Shown here one piece after another: positions 1 to 11,642 of a stretch of DNA of 64,000 nt. The DNA comes from Glossina fuscipes (Eukaryota > Arthropoda > Insecta > Diptera > Glossinidae): contig NW_023998455.1 in NCBI RefSeq assembly GCF_014805625.2, forward strand, positions 431,106-495,105, written 5' to 3'. The position numbers and the translations under genes are program-made. The notes beneath the pieces are model-generated. The model saw nothing but the letters and a program-made list of their open reading frames with translations. It was not told where the DNA came from and did no database searches. Positions within the stretch are counted from its first letter, which is position 1. Every line of letters starts with the position of its first letter.

Positions 1-61
1 GAAAGTATACAAAATCTTGATGCCTTCAATTAAGCTTTGACAACAAGTGCATTGCATGTAC

Positions 62-64
<3 letters not shown>

Positions 65-100
<36 letters not shown>
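65..100. repeat. TA microsatellite
   Basis: An almost pure TA dinucleotide run, interrupted by one ATG-type break. No coding or structural role is visible. Confidence 0.9.
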
Positions 101-221
101 AACATAAATATATACAAATATTCATACAAGTGTAACGTAAAGAAAAGGAGAGCATGTCACATGAAACCATTAACGTCACATAGCCGAGTTAACTCGGTTG
201 CATGTGCCCGCAAAGTCTGAC

Positions 222-271
222 AAGCGAGATGAGATGAATTGAGATGATGTGATGGGATGCGATGCGATGGT
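222..271. repeat. Degenerate GATG-type short repeat
   Basis: Purine-rich run of imperfect 5-mers of the GATGN kind (gatga, gatgt, gatgg, gatgc). It sits just before a GC-richer patch. It is a simple-sequence tract with no other role apparent. Confidence 0.7.
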
Positions 272-1715
272 TGTCGGTTTATAAGCCGCCTCCCTTATCT
301 CATACCAAGAAAAAGGAGCCACGAATGAAATACTTATGTAAAAGATTCTTGCGCGCTATGTAAAATACACGTTTGCTTGAATGTTTTTGGGTGCGCGATG
401 TGTACGGTGTGCCTGGTTGCTTATGTATTTGAAAGCAACAACATCAGTCGCTGCAGTAGTAATACCTCTAAAAATTGCAAGAAGTCTAAATAGGATAAAT
501 GAATTTTTTTTTAGTGTTATTTCCTTCGTTTTCTTTTAATTTCAGATACCTTCCCTCTCTCTTTCACATTATTTTTGGTGCCTCTACCGCACTGCCTCTC
601 TGCTACTCTCATCTTATTATTCGTTTTCTTGTTTTTATTCTTTTGATTATTTACAGTTATATTTGTTATAATTTACATTAAAATACACTACAGAAATCGC
701 AAAGAAAAATTATGCTTATGAAAGAAGACTCTTAACCTCTTTCATTTTGCTTTTAAAATTTTTACTCTTTCCAAAAAGTGGCCACGTAACTTGAATCGAT
801 CGAAATTATATCGACGTTTCAAATTATTTACGAAGCCTTAAGATATCGGAGCATAATAACCAGAGGTTATGCAATAAAACAAAATTAGATTTTGAGGTTA
901 ATTTTCAAATCAGAAGTGGAGATAAATACATATATATAATTAAAAATGCCTTAAGGTATTGAAGCGGATCTAAGGGATCTCAAGCAATAAATCAAAAGAA
1001 AATAGCCTTTGAGAGGTTTCCAGACGCATCATGCAACATTAACGGCCCGGCCGAGGAAAAAAGTCAAGGAATGCAAAGCTAGTTTCTATGCCTAATCTTA
1101 ATCTAAGGTTAGGAAAAAATGCTAAACATTCGAAAAGAATCTTCATGATAGAGTCTATGCTGAATATTAGCTTAAGAAGGTTGAGCAACACACCAAGTAA
1201 AGTAAGCCTTAGTGAGAATATGAACTAATCGAAGACATCTTAGCCAGAAAATCGATCAAACCTTGACTAGGTAAGCTGGGAAAAAAATCAATATATCTTG
1301 GGAAGAATAGAAATTGGAGGTTTATAGTGAAAGAACGCTCGCCCAGAAATTTTAGAAAGAAAATCAAGCTCTTGGCATAATACACGTTTTAATAAAGCAT
1401 CGGCTAAAGGGAGAATCCTTAAAGAATACGCTGAAGAAAATAGATCTAGAAAGGAGGCTATAAAAATATGATTCAAAAAAATTCGGCTAAAAACCTCATC
1501 ATATCACCGCAAAGAAAAAGTCAGAGGGGATAGGCATTAACAAGAATCCAAATGCGTAATGCAGTGTCGGAGAGCGTGAAAGCTAAATCTAAGCACTAAT
1601 ATATTTAGCAAGGAAGTTGTTTCCCGAGTTCAGCGTAAATTTCTTTTTCTTTTTACTTAGGGGATGTCCCCTTTAGTGTATCACAATCATGGCTAAGGAA
1701 GAACTGGATATGCGC
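272..1715. other. Non-coding stretch, no gene seen
   Basis: AT-rich DNA with stop codons in all frames. The longest open frames are about 60 codons and look random. I see no exon with flanking splice sites and no RNA gene. Confidence 0.6.
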
Positions 1716-2335
1716 CTAACAGATAAGTGTCTATGCCTTTACCGACTGAGAACTCACTAGAGCTGCGACCAAGTACATACAATCAAACCACACTGGGATT
1801 TGAATCTACGTACACCGGCTTGGTGGTCGCAACTTTTCTATTCAGCTTCGGTTAATGCTCTAGAAGTGTTATATCTATATATAAAGTTATATGGATGTCG
1901 GGCGCGGAATCCAGCAAATAGATTTACATGGAAATGGGTCTGGAGATAAAGCTAGGTTTATGTAAAGGTAAACACCTGAAGACGCCTTTACCGACTGAGT
2001 TCTCGCTACAGCAAACTACCGTGCGGAGATTTAAACCCGCGAACTCCGATTTGGTAGTCGCGACTATCATCTATTCAGTGGCAGGCAACGCTCCAGGAAG
2101 TGTTATTTTTATATATGGAGTTATACGCGTGGATATCGGACACGTTTACGACGGGGGCGCAATAAATAGATTTACCTGGAAATGGAACCAGAGATAAAAC
2201 TATGTTTATCTAAAGATAAAGATCTAAAGGTGGATTTACCGACGTAGAAATCCCTACAGCTATGACCAAGTATGATCTACCGACCTGAGACTTGAACCCG
2301 CAAAGCGTGATTTGATATTCGGCTATGCGGCAGTC
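1716..2335 (-). repeat. Tandem array of tRNA-like (SINE-type) units, about 2.5 copies
   Basis: The motif accgactgag begins at 1741 and 1990, and a variant (accgacgtag) at 2238, giving periods of 249 and 248 bp. Each unit contains, on the minus strand, a tRNA-like segment. In the third unit box A reads tagccgaatatc and box B reads ggttcaagtct, about 27 bases apart, which is close to the RNA polymerase III consensus (TRGCNNARYNNG and GGTTCRANNCC). The units also share a segment with caaatagatttac and a tgga.at..g.. spacer. The known parallel is tRNA-derived SINEs; calling it a SINE is inference, since no 3' tail or target-site duplication was defined. Open frames running through the array are incidental. 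Confidence 0.6.
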
Positions 2336-3469
2336 CAAAGTAATTCCTCACGCAAAAAAATAGTTCCGTGAGACCGATTGTTTTATTAAAAATTCTTCTT
2401 TAGTCTGAAAACATGTCGTAAACTTTGAGTAACCGGGACGATGTGAATGAAACTCTAATCCAAGTGCCATAACATAACTTAAAAACAGCAAATGATCAGT
2501 TCGAGAATTGTTACATCAAATGTTAAGGTTACACTTCTTTAGTTGTCGTGTCTCTTTTAATCATTAGGCATAAATAAAAGTCATGAGTGTCTCTTGCACT
2601 AAGAAATAAGCAAAAAATTCTTAGGGCCCATGAATAACTTGAAAAGCCTTATAAACAAAAACTTCCTATCATTAAGCCCTCACGCAGATGATATGAAATA
2701 GAATTCTTATCCAACTTACTCGGACGGTATCAAGTGTAGTTATCAGAAGGCAATGCTTATTGAACTAATGAATCAGTAAAGTGAAGATCAATAATAGCTA
2801 ATAATAAGAGCTCAGAATGGATAACGTGAAGATAATAAGTTATACAATGCTGAAAAGCCATAAAGTTTGCACAAGAAGATATTCGAAGAAATGTAAATTC
2901 CCTTAAGTAGTTAAGTATGTCGTATAATAGTAAGATAAGTTTAAAAACTTTGCTTCATACAGTCTCTCATTGGTAGGCTTTGTTCAAAATTTGTAATATT
3001 TTCGCTTTAATTTTTTTCAGTGTAAGAAATTTGAATGAGTTCCATTTTTATTATGTGAATATTTCTTTAGATTTTTTCTGAGAAAAAGACCATAGAAATA
3101 ATATGCATTCATTTGTACATACAAACGCTCACACTACATAGCAATAAACTCTGCTGATGCACTTTTAATTAATTTTAATTATAATCTTATTTTATTTTTA
3201 TTACATCCACCAACGGGGTAAATTAGATTTGTAAAGTGTTTGCAAAGCGGGTAAATGCACATAAAACTCCACAAAATATTTCTTTTCTTTCTTTCAATAT
3301 TATTAGAGCAATTCATTAAGTCACGGCCGTCTCGCATGTAGTACAGTATTTGTCCGTCTTTTTATTAGACAGATTTCAGCTGCATTCTTAAAAAATTTTT
3401 TACACGAGCGACTTTCATCTTAAGCTGATCTTCTGCTTTTTATTAGGGTCAATTTATTTATGCCAGCAC
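2336..3469. other. Non-coding stretch, no gene seen
   Basis: AT-rich unique-looking sequence. No long open frame, RNA gene or recognisable repeat was seen. Confidence 0.6.
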
Positions 3470-3740
3470 TATTTATGTAACACTCTTTATGTTCTAAACC
3501 CCATCTTATACAAGGATGTATTAAGTACGCAACACCCAGAGGGACATGAGATAGACTTACTTTCTATTATACCGATCGATGCAAAAAGCGATTTTGAAGC
3601 TTGTCTATCCCCATGTGTGTCTTGTTTTCATCCTACAGAATCCAAATTTTTAGAGATATTTTGATGGAATTAATTACATCGACGTGTTTTGAGTCAACGA
3701 TAAACGCTATTGGAAATGATCCGAAATGAACCACTTTTAT
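3470..3740 (+). repeat. Dispersed repeat copy (family D1)
   Basis: Shares an ordered set of blocks with other copies in this window: a taagtacgcaacacccagag-like start, a ttataccgatcgat block, a diverged gtctatcc block and a gatattttgatggaatt block. The tcgacgtgttttg block matches the one upstream of ttggcccaag in other copies. It is non-coding and diverged. Confidence 0.6.
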
Positions 3741-5015
3741 GAATCGCTGTATTGGGATGTGCGGTATTGAGAGATGAAAAGTGACCGAATATAGTTTTTT
3801 TGCTTGTTCGATAGTATGACTATGCTCGAACTTCGGGTACGTGAAGCTTCTCGGACTGCCCTAAATTTGTGAATGAAATAAGTGCTTTCATGCAACCGAA
3901 AATAAATACAATGCAAGATTTTCATGCTCCTGCAGTATGTTTCCTTCTTTTTTTAACGATTAGTCGCTGAAGGGAAAGAGAGTTATATGAATAGTGGTAG
4001 ATGAGAGGGAAAGAGCGAGCAGTTGCAGCGGTAGCAGTAGTAGTAGTAGTAATAGTAGCAGAGGAGTGTTGAGAAACTGCTCTAGAGTAAGGAATCTTCT
4101 TGCAACGTGCACGCTACTCCGATGCAACGGGAAAATATTGGAATAATTTTATAATTGAAAACTGATTTTTGATGCTTGTATCTGCAGAATACTTTTGATG
4201 AAAATATCTATAGAAAAGCATGGCACAAAACTTCTCATGCTGATGTTCAAGTGTATCAAGATTACTTAACATGCTTCAATCGCCACCGTATTAAGACCTG
4301 CATAAAACGCAATTATGAATATCTGCCTTGATGCTCTGTCCAACACCGGAGAATTGTGGAATGTGATCTACTTTTGGGCGATTAAAGGTGGTGTAAGTGG
4401 CTAGTGTGAAGTACATCATTTTATTATACACAATCAAATATATTTTCTTCATTTTCCCGTAATTTATAGTAAAAATGCCCAGATCACTCAAAATAGTCGG
4501 TAAAATTCACTTCCTTCACACATTTTCTCCTTTACTCGGGTTGAGAAAAGTATCATATTCGTTCTGTGGCAAACCTTTGGCACTTTGTTGTGATAAAAAA
4601 TAGGTTTATCGCTACTTCGATGGCTCGATATTAATATTAGTTTTGGGAATGGAAAAAAAAATATTTAAGAAAAATAGAATTAGCATAGCTTAACAGTTGA
4701 ACGTTATTGTCCATCCTTTGAGATCATTTCATTGACGTTATTAAGTAAATGGAAATAGAACTGATATAAACCAAAGACAAAGAAATTAAAAAAAGAGAAA
4801 ATAATATCTAATAAATGATTGTGGCGGAGAAGAGTAATGTCATTAAACTGTTTTCTGATTTTATACTAATTTCAATAGCATTACCTACGAGAATTTAATT
4901 GTTTTAAAAAATATTCAAAGAAAAAACGAAAAATTTATAGAAAACCTTTTTGTCGAAAAGAAAAAAAATTCTTTTTTGAAAAGAGAAGAAAACTAAAATA
5001 AAAGAATAAACGAAA
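3741..5015. other. Upstream region of the beta-subunit-like gene
   Basis: No coding sequence seen. A (AGT/AGC)n trinucleotide tract lies at about 4027-4062. The last 100 bases before the start codon are almost pure A with a few G and T, as expected for a fly 5' leader. No clear TATA box or initiator could be assigned. Confidence 0.5.
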
Positions 5016-5987
5016 ATGCCTGATCAGCCTGTCGTTTTGCAAAAACGCTTTCGCCACGAAGAAGAGGAAGAAAGGAAATACGAGAAAGAAGATAATTTAG
5101 CGAAAAAGTTATTTAACGTCGAGGAAGGGCAGCTATGCGGACGTACGCCGTTCAGTTGGTTTCTCATATTTCTGTTTATTATCATCTTTTGGATTTGTAT
5201 TGTCTTCTATTGGTCATTACTTTATTATGTGTTCGCTTCGGGACTTTCGGGTGAATATCCTCGATATTTTATGGATCAACCCGGTTTAAGTTTTGAACCG
5301 TGCATTATTGAAAAAGGCGAAAAGAGGATTGAATATAGCGAGGGTAGCGAAAAACACATCGATTTGTATACGGAAAAGATATTTAAAAGTCTGGCCAAAT
5401 ATGGCGAAGTACCACCAAATCGTTTTGGTTTATGCACTGAAGAATCTGATTTCGGTTACCATCATTTGCAGCCGTGCTTCTTTTTAAAAGTGAATAAGGT
5501 TATTGGATTTAAGATTGATGCCTACAAGACGGGTGCAGATATGCCGAAAGAAGCTCCCGAAGCTCTAAGAACGTATGCCGATGAATTAAGCAGCGAAAGT
5601 ACTATGAAAAAAATCTGGATATCATGTACAGCTGATCCCCCGCTACAATTCTTACACTTCCCGGCGCCATATGTTGAGGATAAGGATATTGAATTAAATA
5701 GTGGAACATTTTATGTTCCAAAAGATGAATCGCAATTAGTCGTCGAAAACCTTATTGAAGAAGAAAAACAGATTTCTCGAGAAAATTCAAACTATTATAA
5801 TCTAAATGATTTTAAACGAATAATAGCAGTCCGTCCCTCTAATCTGACTCATAATACAAATCATAGTATTAAATGTCAAATGTGGGCGAAAAATATCGTT
5901 CAAGAGACTCAATCGACCAACTCATTAATGAGTCGTGGTTATATACGTTTCCGTTTGGGAGTAAAGGCCCCCGGTACTCATTTATGA
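5016..5987 (+). CDS. Na+/K+-ATPase beta-subunit-like protein (nervana family, divergent, single exon)
   Basis: Encodes 323 residues, the usual length of a P-type ATPase beta subunit. Such subunits escort the alpha subunit to the plasma membrane and tune K+ affinity. The layout is a charged cytoplasmic N terminus (residues 1-46) with a GRTPFSW motif like the family GRT..SW motif. One membrane span follows (about 47-73), then a large extracellular domain. Family landmarks are an LQPCFFLKVNKVIGF block (151-165; family PC.F.KLN..), IWISCT (200-205) and KCQMWAKNI (286-294; family EC.AWAKNI). The C-terminal strand begins GYIRF (308-312). Cys140 and Cys154 probably form one conserved disulfide and Cys204 and Cys287 another. 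The segment between 206 and 270 lacks the family's tyrosine-rich YYPY region, so the protein is clearly divergent. The start is the first in-frame ATG and its context (cgaaA before ATG) is good for flies. There is no intron, unlike typical nervana genes, so it may be an old retrocopy. Drosophila has similar fast-evolving, testis-biased beta paralogues, so tissue-restricted expression is an inference. Confidence 0.88.
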   Translation: MPDQPVVLQKRFRHEEEEERKYEKEDNLAKKLFNVEEGQLCGRTPFSWFLIFLFIIIFWICIVFYWSLLYYVFASGLSGEYPRYFMDQPGLSFEPCIIEKGEKRIEYSEGSEKHIDLYTEKIFKSLAKYGEVPPNRFGLCTEESDFGYHHLQPCFFLKVNKVIGFKIDAYKTGADMPKEAPEALRTYADELSSESTMKKIWISCTADPPLQFLHFPAPYVEDKDIELNSGTFYVPKDESQLVVENLIEEEKQISRENSNYYNLNDFKRIIAVRPSNLTHNTNHSIKCQMWAKNIVQETQSTNSLMSRGYIRFRLGVKAPGTHL

Positions 5988-5996
5988 AAAGATGGC

Positions 5997-6002
5997 AATA
6001 AA
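5997..6002 (+). terminator. Polyadenylation signal AATAAA
   Basis: The canonical hexamer lies 9 bases after the TGA stop of the beta-subunit-like gene. A second AATAAA occurs near 6135. Either could be used; the first would give a very short 3' UTR. Confidence 0.5.
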
Positions 6003-6285
6003 TGAAAATCATGGAATGGAAAACTCAGGCCTAACTTATTGATTCACATTTTCTTCATTGTTTATTTAGAAACTCTCTTATTCATAGGTACAATTATTAA
6101 AGCAGAATAGCAGCGAGAATTAGAAAAACAAGGAAATAAATAGATAAGAAAGCGGTCTATGTCAAGTGGCTATCAGAATGTAAAACTAATTTTGAATTCA
6201 ATTTTAACGCAGAATATCCAAAAATGCATCAAATCATAAGTAATACGGAAGTAATTAAGCTTTGTGCTTGGAGGAAATGAAAAAA

Positions 6286-6640
6286 TTCGACGCATTTCCG
6301 CCAGACTCGAAAGCTATTGTTTTCCCATCGTTGTTGCCATTCTGCCAACATGCTGTAATTTCATTCGCCAGTAGTTCGTTCTTCTTTACCACTATGGATA
6401 CATAATTGTTACTTCAATTCTACCTCGATCCATAATATTCCTGCCAAAACAGTTGACGCTGCCTTTGAAACCGTACGCTGGGCAGATATCATTCTCAACC
6501 GTGCACAGCCTTTGAACCGATTCCAGCTTTCGTAGAAGACGTTTACTTCGTAATACTTTCTCTGCCCAAATGTGTGCCGAATACATCATTCGCGCGTAGA
6601 CTACGCTGAATCTAAGTTTTCGTCTCGTCGTTTGACAAGG
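6286..6640 (-). mobile_element. Non-LTR retrotransposon relic, R1-like, end of reverse transcriptase ORF
   Basis: On the minus strand a decayed peptide reads SVVYARMMYSAHIWAEKVLR, then LLRKLESVQRLC, and further downstream EWQQRWENNSFRVWRK after frame breaks. These match the order of the C-terminal part of R1-clade ORF2 proteins (..Y...IWA......L..VQR, then WQ.RWE...). Frame breaks and loss of the rest of the ORF make it a dead fragment. Clade assignment is from motif memory only. Confidence 0.65.
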
Positions 6641-8380
6641 TTAAACTGCTGTTTGGAAAAGCCGCCCCAGCTGATTTTGTAATCTTAATAACATCACTCT
6701 TTCGAAAGTGCCGATGTTATCCAGGAGGATAACGGGCTACTTAATGGCTTACTGGGCTTTGTAGGCCCAGACTAGAAGCTGGCTTTTCCACAACTGGCCA
6801 GTCTAAGGCACAAGTATGTATTATCGGGTAAATCCATAATGCCATAAGTTGCCAACCAATTGTATTATTTCGTTTGGTTTTCCCTCAGGCCTCGTAGTTT
6901 TCTTCTTTTTTTTTTGAACGCTCGACACGTCAACTATATTTTTTCCACTGTAACCATATTCCCAGGCAAGACTCCTGTTAACTCTATTGTAGCCCCAGAT
7001 TGATGCTTGGTAGTTGAGAATAGCTCTTCTACGATTATTTACGCAGTATATGTAACTCTCTGTATAGGCTTTCTTTGATTATCGTTTTGTGCGACAGGCC
7101 CCACGAATCGTTATTTATATCCTCACATCTCAGTTTATCGTTTTTTATTGTTACACCGAGAGACTTCATCGCATTTCTCTAAGACTCCAGATGATTTGCA
7201 TTCCCTTCGCTTTTAGATACTCCGACCTCGAATTGTTTATTTCTTCATTCCCTCAATATGATGGTGTCTATCTTCTGTTAGAACCACTAATTTTTTGCAT
7301 TCCTATCTCACTTCTATGTGTCAATGTGTGGCTGGATATAATCCGCAATAGCATGTAGATCTTCTTTCTGACAAGATTTAGTATATCTATATATCTATAT
7401 ATCTATTTCTGCAATTATAAACCAAATGAATCTGTACTCCGCATATCCTCAACAATCTCAACTAAGGGCCTTTATAGGCCTTACGAAAGTTGCAACTTTA
7501 TACATGCCATAGAAATTTTTTTTCATAAGTTGTTCGTTAGAATTTTAAAGGAAAAAAAAAACAAAAACAAAAGAAGAGATTATTTTTCAAGCATTTTAGA
7601 TACTTAACTATTTGTATTACATTTATTTCAGTTCATTAATATTAAATTGACCTTTATTTTCAAAAAAAAAAAAAAATTCTCATAACTTTGGAAACACTGT
7701 ACTAATATGTACTTTAGTTTCATGCAAATTTCTTCCGCCCACTCGCCCTAGAGAAGAATTTAATGCTAATGAGTGCAAACGTAGTTGCATATAATATGTT
7801 TAAGAATTTAAAAGCCAGATATTTGTTTAGTTGCCAAGTAAGTAAAAATAACAGCAACAACAACAACAACAACAACCAAATAAACAAAAAAATTTACTTA
7901 AGTTATAGAAAGAGAGAGAAACTAAAAATTAAATAAAATAAAAATAAAAAAAAAAAACTCTCAAGTAACTTGAAAAGTAAACGTTGCAGGTAGAGAATAG
8001 AATCGCTTGGAAATTATGCTTTTAAATTATGCAGAAGAGGACAACGAAAATCAAGTTGATGAAGAGGTTAAGGATAATGGAGGACTATATTGTGGGTAAA
8101 AAGGGGAAAAATCTATTCCCGCCGCATGTAGGAAATTCACTCTAGTCCTCCAAACTAAGTCCGCTGCCGATGCTGATGCTGATGTTTTGCTGCTTTCGTT
8201 ACTCTTGAGTTGCTGCACACATTAATTAATTAAAAAAAATAAAAATAAAAAAAAGAAGAAAAAATAAAAAAAGAAAAGAAATAAAACAAAAAATACAAAA
8301 CAAATTCAAAGATGACTTTTAGGCTTCAAGACATGAGTAGAACGGCAATCGGGTAGCTTTAAAAGGAAGAGTAGCAAATA
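6641..8380. other. Non-coding stretch
   Basis: Contains poly-A and poly-T runs, a CAA run at about 7855-7877 and A-rich simple sequence at 8228-8300. No gene was recognised. Remnants further upstream in the R1-like element could extend a little into the left part. Confidence 0.5.
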
Positions 8381-9288
8381 GCAAATGAATGCAACCGGAT
8401 GCAAAGATTTTTTTTTTATTTTTTTTTATTTTTGTTTTGTTCAGTTTTCGCATAGTAGGACGCCGAGGTTTGAGGTGAAGATGCCAAGAGTTGCTCTAGT
8501 GGCAATAGAAGCGGTAATACCCACAAAATGTTTTATTAAAATTAAAACAAATAATGCATACACTCACACCCTCACTCACTTACTCACTTCTCAACTCAAA
8601 CACTCGCATTTATAAGCAACAACAATTACGTGCAGAGAAAGAAGAAATTCGTTAAACGTGAAATAAATTTGTAGGAAAAGAATTGCATTAAATGAAAGAA
8701 CTCGTGGCTGACCAGCTTAAGCGGACATTAAAAAAAAATAATAATAAAAAAAAAAAACAACAACAAGAACAAGAACAACAAAGAGGCAGATAAAGAAAGG
8801 AAACAAAAACCTACTCGCTAACCCCCAGTGGGAGGAAATGCAAAGAGTTTACTATAGCGCACATAAAACGTGTACGTACACGTATACGGCTACTCTCCCC
8901 CATTTGGCTTTCCAAAGGGACTTATTATAGAAACACAAATAACAGAAAGTTTACCGCCCTTTGTCAAGGTTGGAGTCACAATACCGAGTACTTTGGCGTG
9001 TGTGTGTGTGTGTGTGTTTCCCGAGAACAATGTGCCATTAGACTGCAACTTATCTGCAAATGCATCGTTACTGATGCATCACTCAATGACTAACATTTAC
9101 TTGGACATGGATCAAAAGTTTGTCCAAAGGCAAAAACAAGTATAAAACTTATTTTTACTTTAGGGCCAACTAGAGATATTTAGCATCTCGAGCAAATCTA
9201 TGCAAACTACTAAGGTTTCTGTCACGAAACTATTTTCACAAAATGCTTTTGGACATAATTTATCTTAATAATATATCTATAATATATC
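8381..9288. other. Non-coding stretch with simple repeats
   Basis: Holds an AAT/AAC-rich tract (8728-8780) and a TG microsatellite (8999-9018). Short open frames here are carried by the repeats and do not look like genes. Confidence 0.55.
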
Positions 9289-9560
9289 TAAATATTATAG
9301 CCAGACAAAATCGGCCGTTAAATACCCTATACAAATTCATAAGAACTTCTTAGAAATAGAAAAATGTACAAACAGTTGTATTATAGATGTTCATCCCTTG
9401 TATTTGCGTCTCATGCCTTGAACACAAAAGCGTGCGGGTAGACACCAGAAGAAGAGATAGACAAATAAGCTTAAATCTATTCGGCAAATTATTCTGAATT
9501 GATTTTTATAATAAAACGTGGATATCCTAATTCATATAATCCACAATTTCTTCACCGTTC
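9289..9560 (-). repeat. Dispersed repeat copy (family D1), reverse orientation
   Basis: Includes, on the + strand, gttaaataccctatacaaattcat, ttgaacacaaaagcgtg, gacaaataagcttaaatc and attctgaattgat. These are reverse complements of blocks in the forward copies. Strongly diverged. Confidence 0.5.
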
Positions 9561-9734
9561 GTTTGCTGGCTCATCACCGACATGTCATTCAAATGTCTCT
9601 TAACTGACAAAAGTTTTTTCAGTTAATATTAAGTATGTCCAAAGCAATTCAAATAAAATATTATTCTGTATCTAAACAACTTATAAGTGGACCACACTCA
9701 AAAGCATTATCTTACGTTTGCTTTTCTTCACAAT

Positions 9735-10290
9735 TTACGCAAGTGAAACTAGGGAAACACCAGCAGGATTTGCCGTCGGCTTTAAAAAGGCTTCAGATCG
9801 CCAGAGAAATCAAGCTTGCAAGCTCTAAATTTTTTAAAGCTTTGCGGCTCTGAAAGCCTTCAGAAGTTGTCAACTCTGAATGGTTGGTTTCAAGAGCTTT
9901 ATAGTTTTAAAATTTTCATCCACTTCAAAGATTTGACGAGCTTTTAAGCGCTGAAACTTTAACCGGCTTGAAGAGAAAACTTGAAATCTCTGAAATCTTC
10001 TTCGCCTTGCTGAACTTTAAAATCCTAAAATCTTCGAAGGTTTGAAGAGTATTTATTAAAACTCTAAAGCATCGTCTTGCAAATCTTTAAATCTCTGAAA
10101 TCTCTATCGGCTGCCAGAGCTTAAAATCTCGGAGATCTTCAAAAGCCAAAAGAGCTTTAGAGTTTGAAAGGCTTAAAATATTTGAAAAAAGCTTTAAACC
10201 TGTAAAAGCTTGAAAGGTTTGAAGAGCATTAAACTCTTGAAAATTTGAAGACATCCTTGAAAGCGCTGAAATGAAAATTTTAAAAAGCTA
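9735..10290. repeat. Decayed minisatellite, about 35-bp unit
   Basis: About 550 bases made of shuffled variants of gcttgaagagctttaaaatc and ctctgaaatcttc. Examples are tttaaatctctgaaatctc, aacttgaaatctctgaaatc and gcttaaaatctcggagatc. The period is irregular, so this is an old tandem array with indels and not a gene. Confidence 0.65.
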
Positions 10291-11332
10291 TTGAATTTTC
10301 TTAAAAATTAAATATTTGGTAGGAATATATATATATATAACTTAATCTCTTACTATTCGCTAGCACTTATTTTCTTAAAATCTTTAATATTCAAACAGAT
10401 TATCAAAGAAATATTTTTTGTCGCTTTCAAAACCAAATAAACGTATGAATATAAAAAATTGTAATCTTTCTAATGAAATGTTGCAAATTATAAGCAACAG
10501 CAACTAATCAGTAACAGCACAATAATAAATAACACGAAAAAAAGATGACTAATAAGCATAAAATGCATATATTTCGAAAAAAAAAATAAAAAAAAACAAA
10601 CAAGAAAACGCAGGCCTAACAACAAAATTTATTTGAAACAATCGTATGCACATACGGTATATGTGCACCCGTAAGTATGTATTATGATGAAGGCTGTAAG
10701 GTTGAGGAGGGATTTTGATAATGGTAGTGAAAAGCAATTCTTTTTAATTGAAAACTTTTCTCTTGTTGTTGTTGTTGTTTTTGTTGCAGTTGTTGTCGTC
10801 GTCATCGTTGTTGCTGTTGTTATTTATCTATGTTATATATGCATATTGCCAAGCGATTTCGGTTAACTTGAGAGATGTATTATAGAAATGCATTTTTTCT
10901 ATACGAATGGAGGCCGTTTTTGTATCGGCAAATAAGCAAATGTATGCAGTAGATGAGATTAAGTGAGGCAGAGATGAGCAGACAATAAGAGACGATTGTA
11001 ACATATACACATATATATATAGTTACCAACGCTAACGAATATGGTTTGAGTCAAGCAAAGTAGAGATATAGCCCAGTAAGGCGGCATAGGAAATAAAACA
11101 GAAACATATATAAAAATATATGTGCGTGTATGGATATATAGATTGCAACTTTTTTGCACTCTTAGTTAAAACTCGTAATGCAACTTATCTTTTAGCCATT
11201 ACAAACATAGATACGTACCCATATATAAGCACAACAACATATGCGTATCTATGCTATATTTATAAGCTCTTATATACACGCCTTAGCTTATGAACACTTG
11301 CCAACAATGTGCATTATTCAACTTAGACACAA

Positions 11333-11364
<32 letters not shown>

Positions 11365-11609
11365 GAGCAAACACAAATGAACAGGCCATACACTCTTACT
11401 TGCACTGTTAAGCATTTATAGTAACGGATAATAAAGACTTTAGGCACATATATCAATGATTGCCTTACTGCTGCTTAGCGGGTAAGCAAGCGGTGTTGGT
11501 TGGCCGGGGCTAAAACAGAAATAGGTAAAAGACGTAAATAGACAACAAAAAAAATATTGAAATAGTCAAAATCCATATATAAACCATTACATTAAACGCC
11601 ATTATATAT

Positions 11610-11642
<33 letters not shown>

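Noticed and set aside
1928..2197. 89-codon open frame at the start of the window
   Set aside because: It runs through the 249-bp tandem tRNA-like units, and neighbouring units do not keep the frame.
1716..2335. Functional tRNA genes
   Set aside because: Box A and box B are present, but no full cloverleaf with a paired acceptor stem could be drawn, and units sit in a diverged tandem array.
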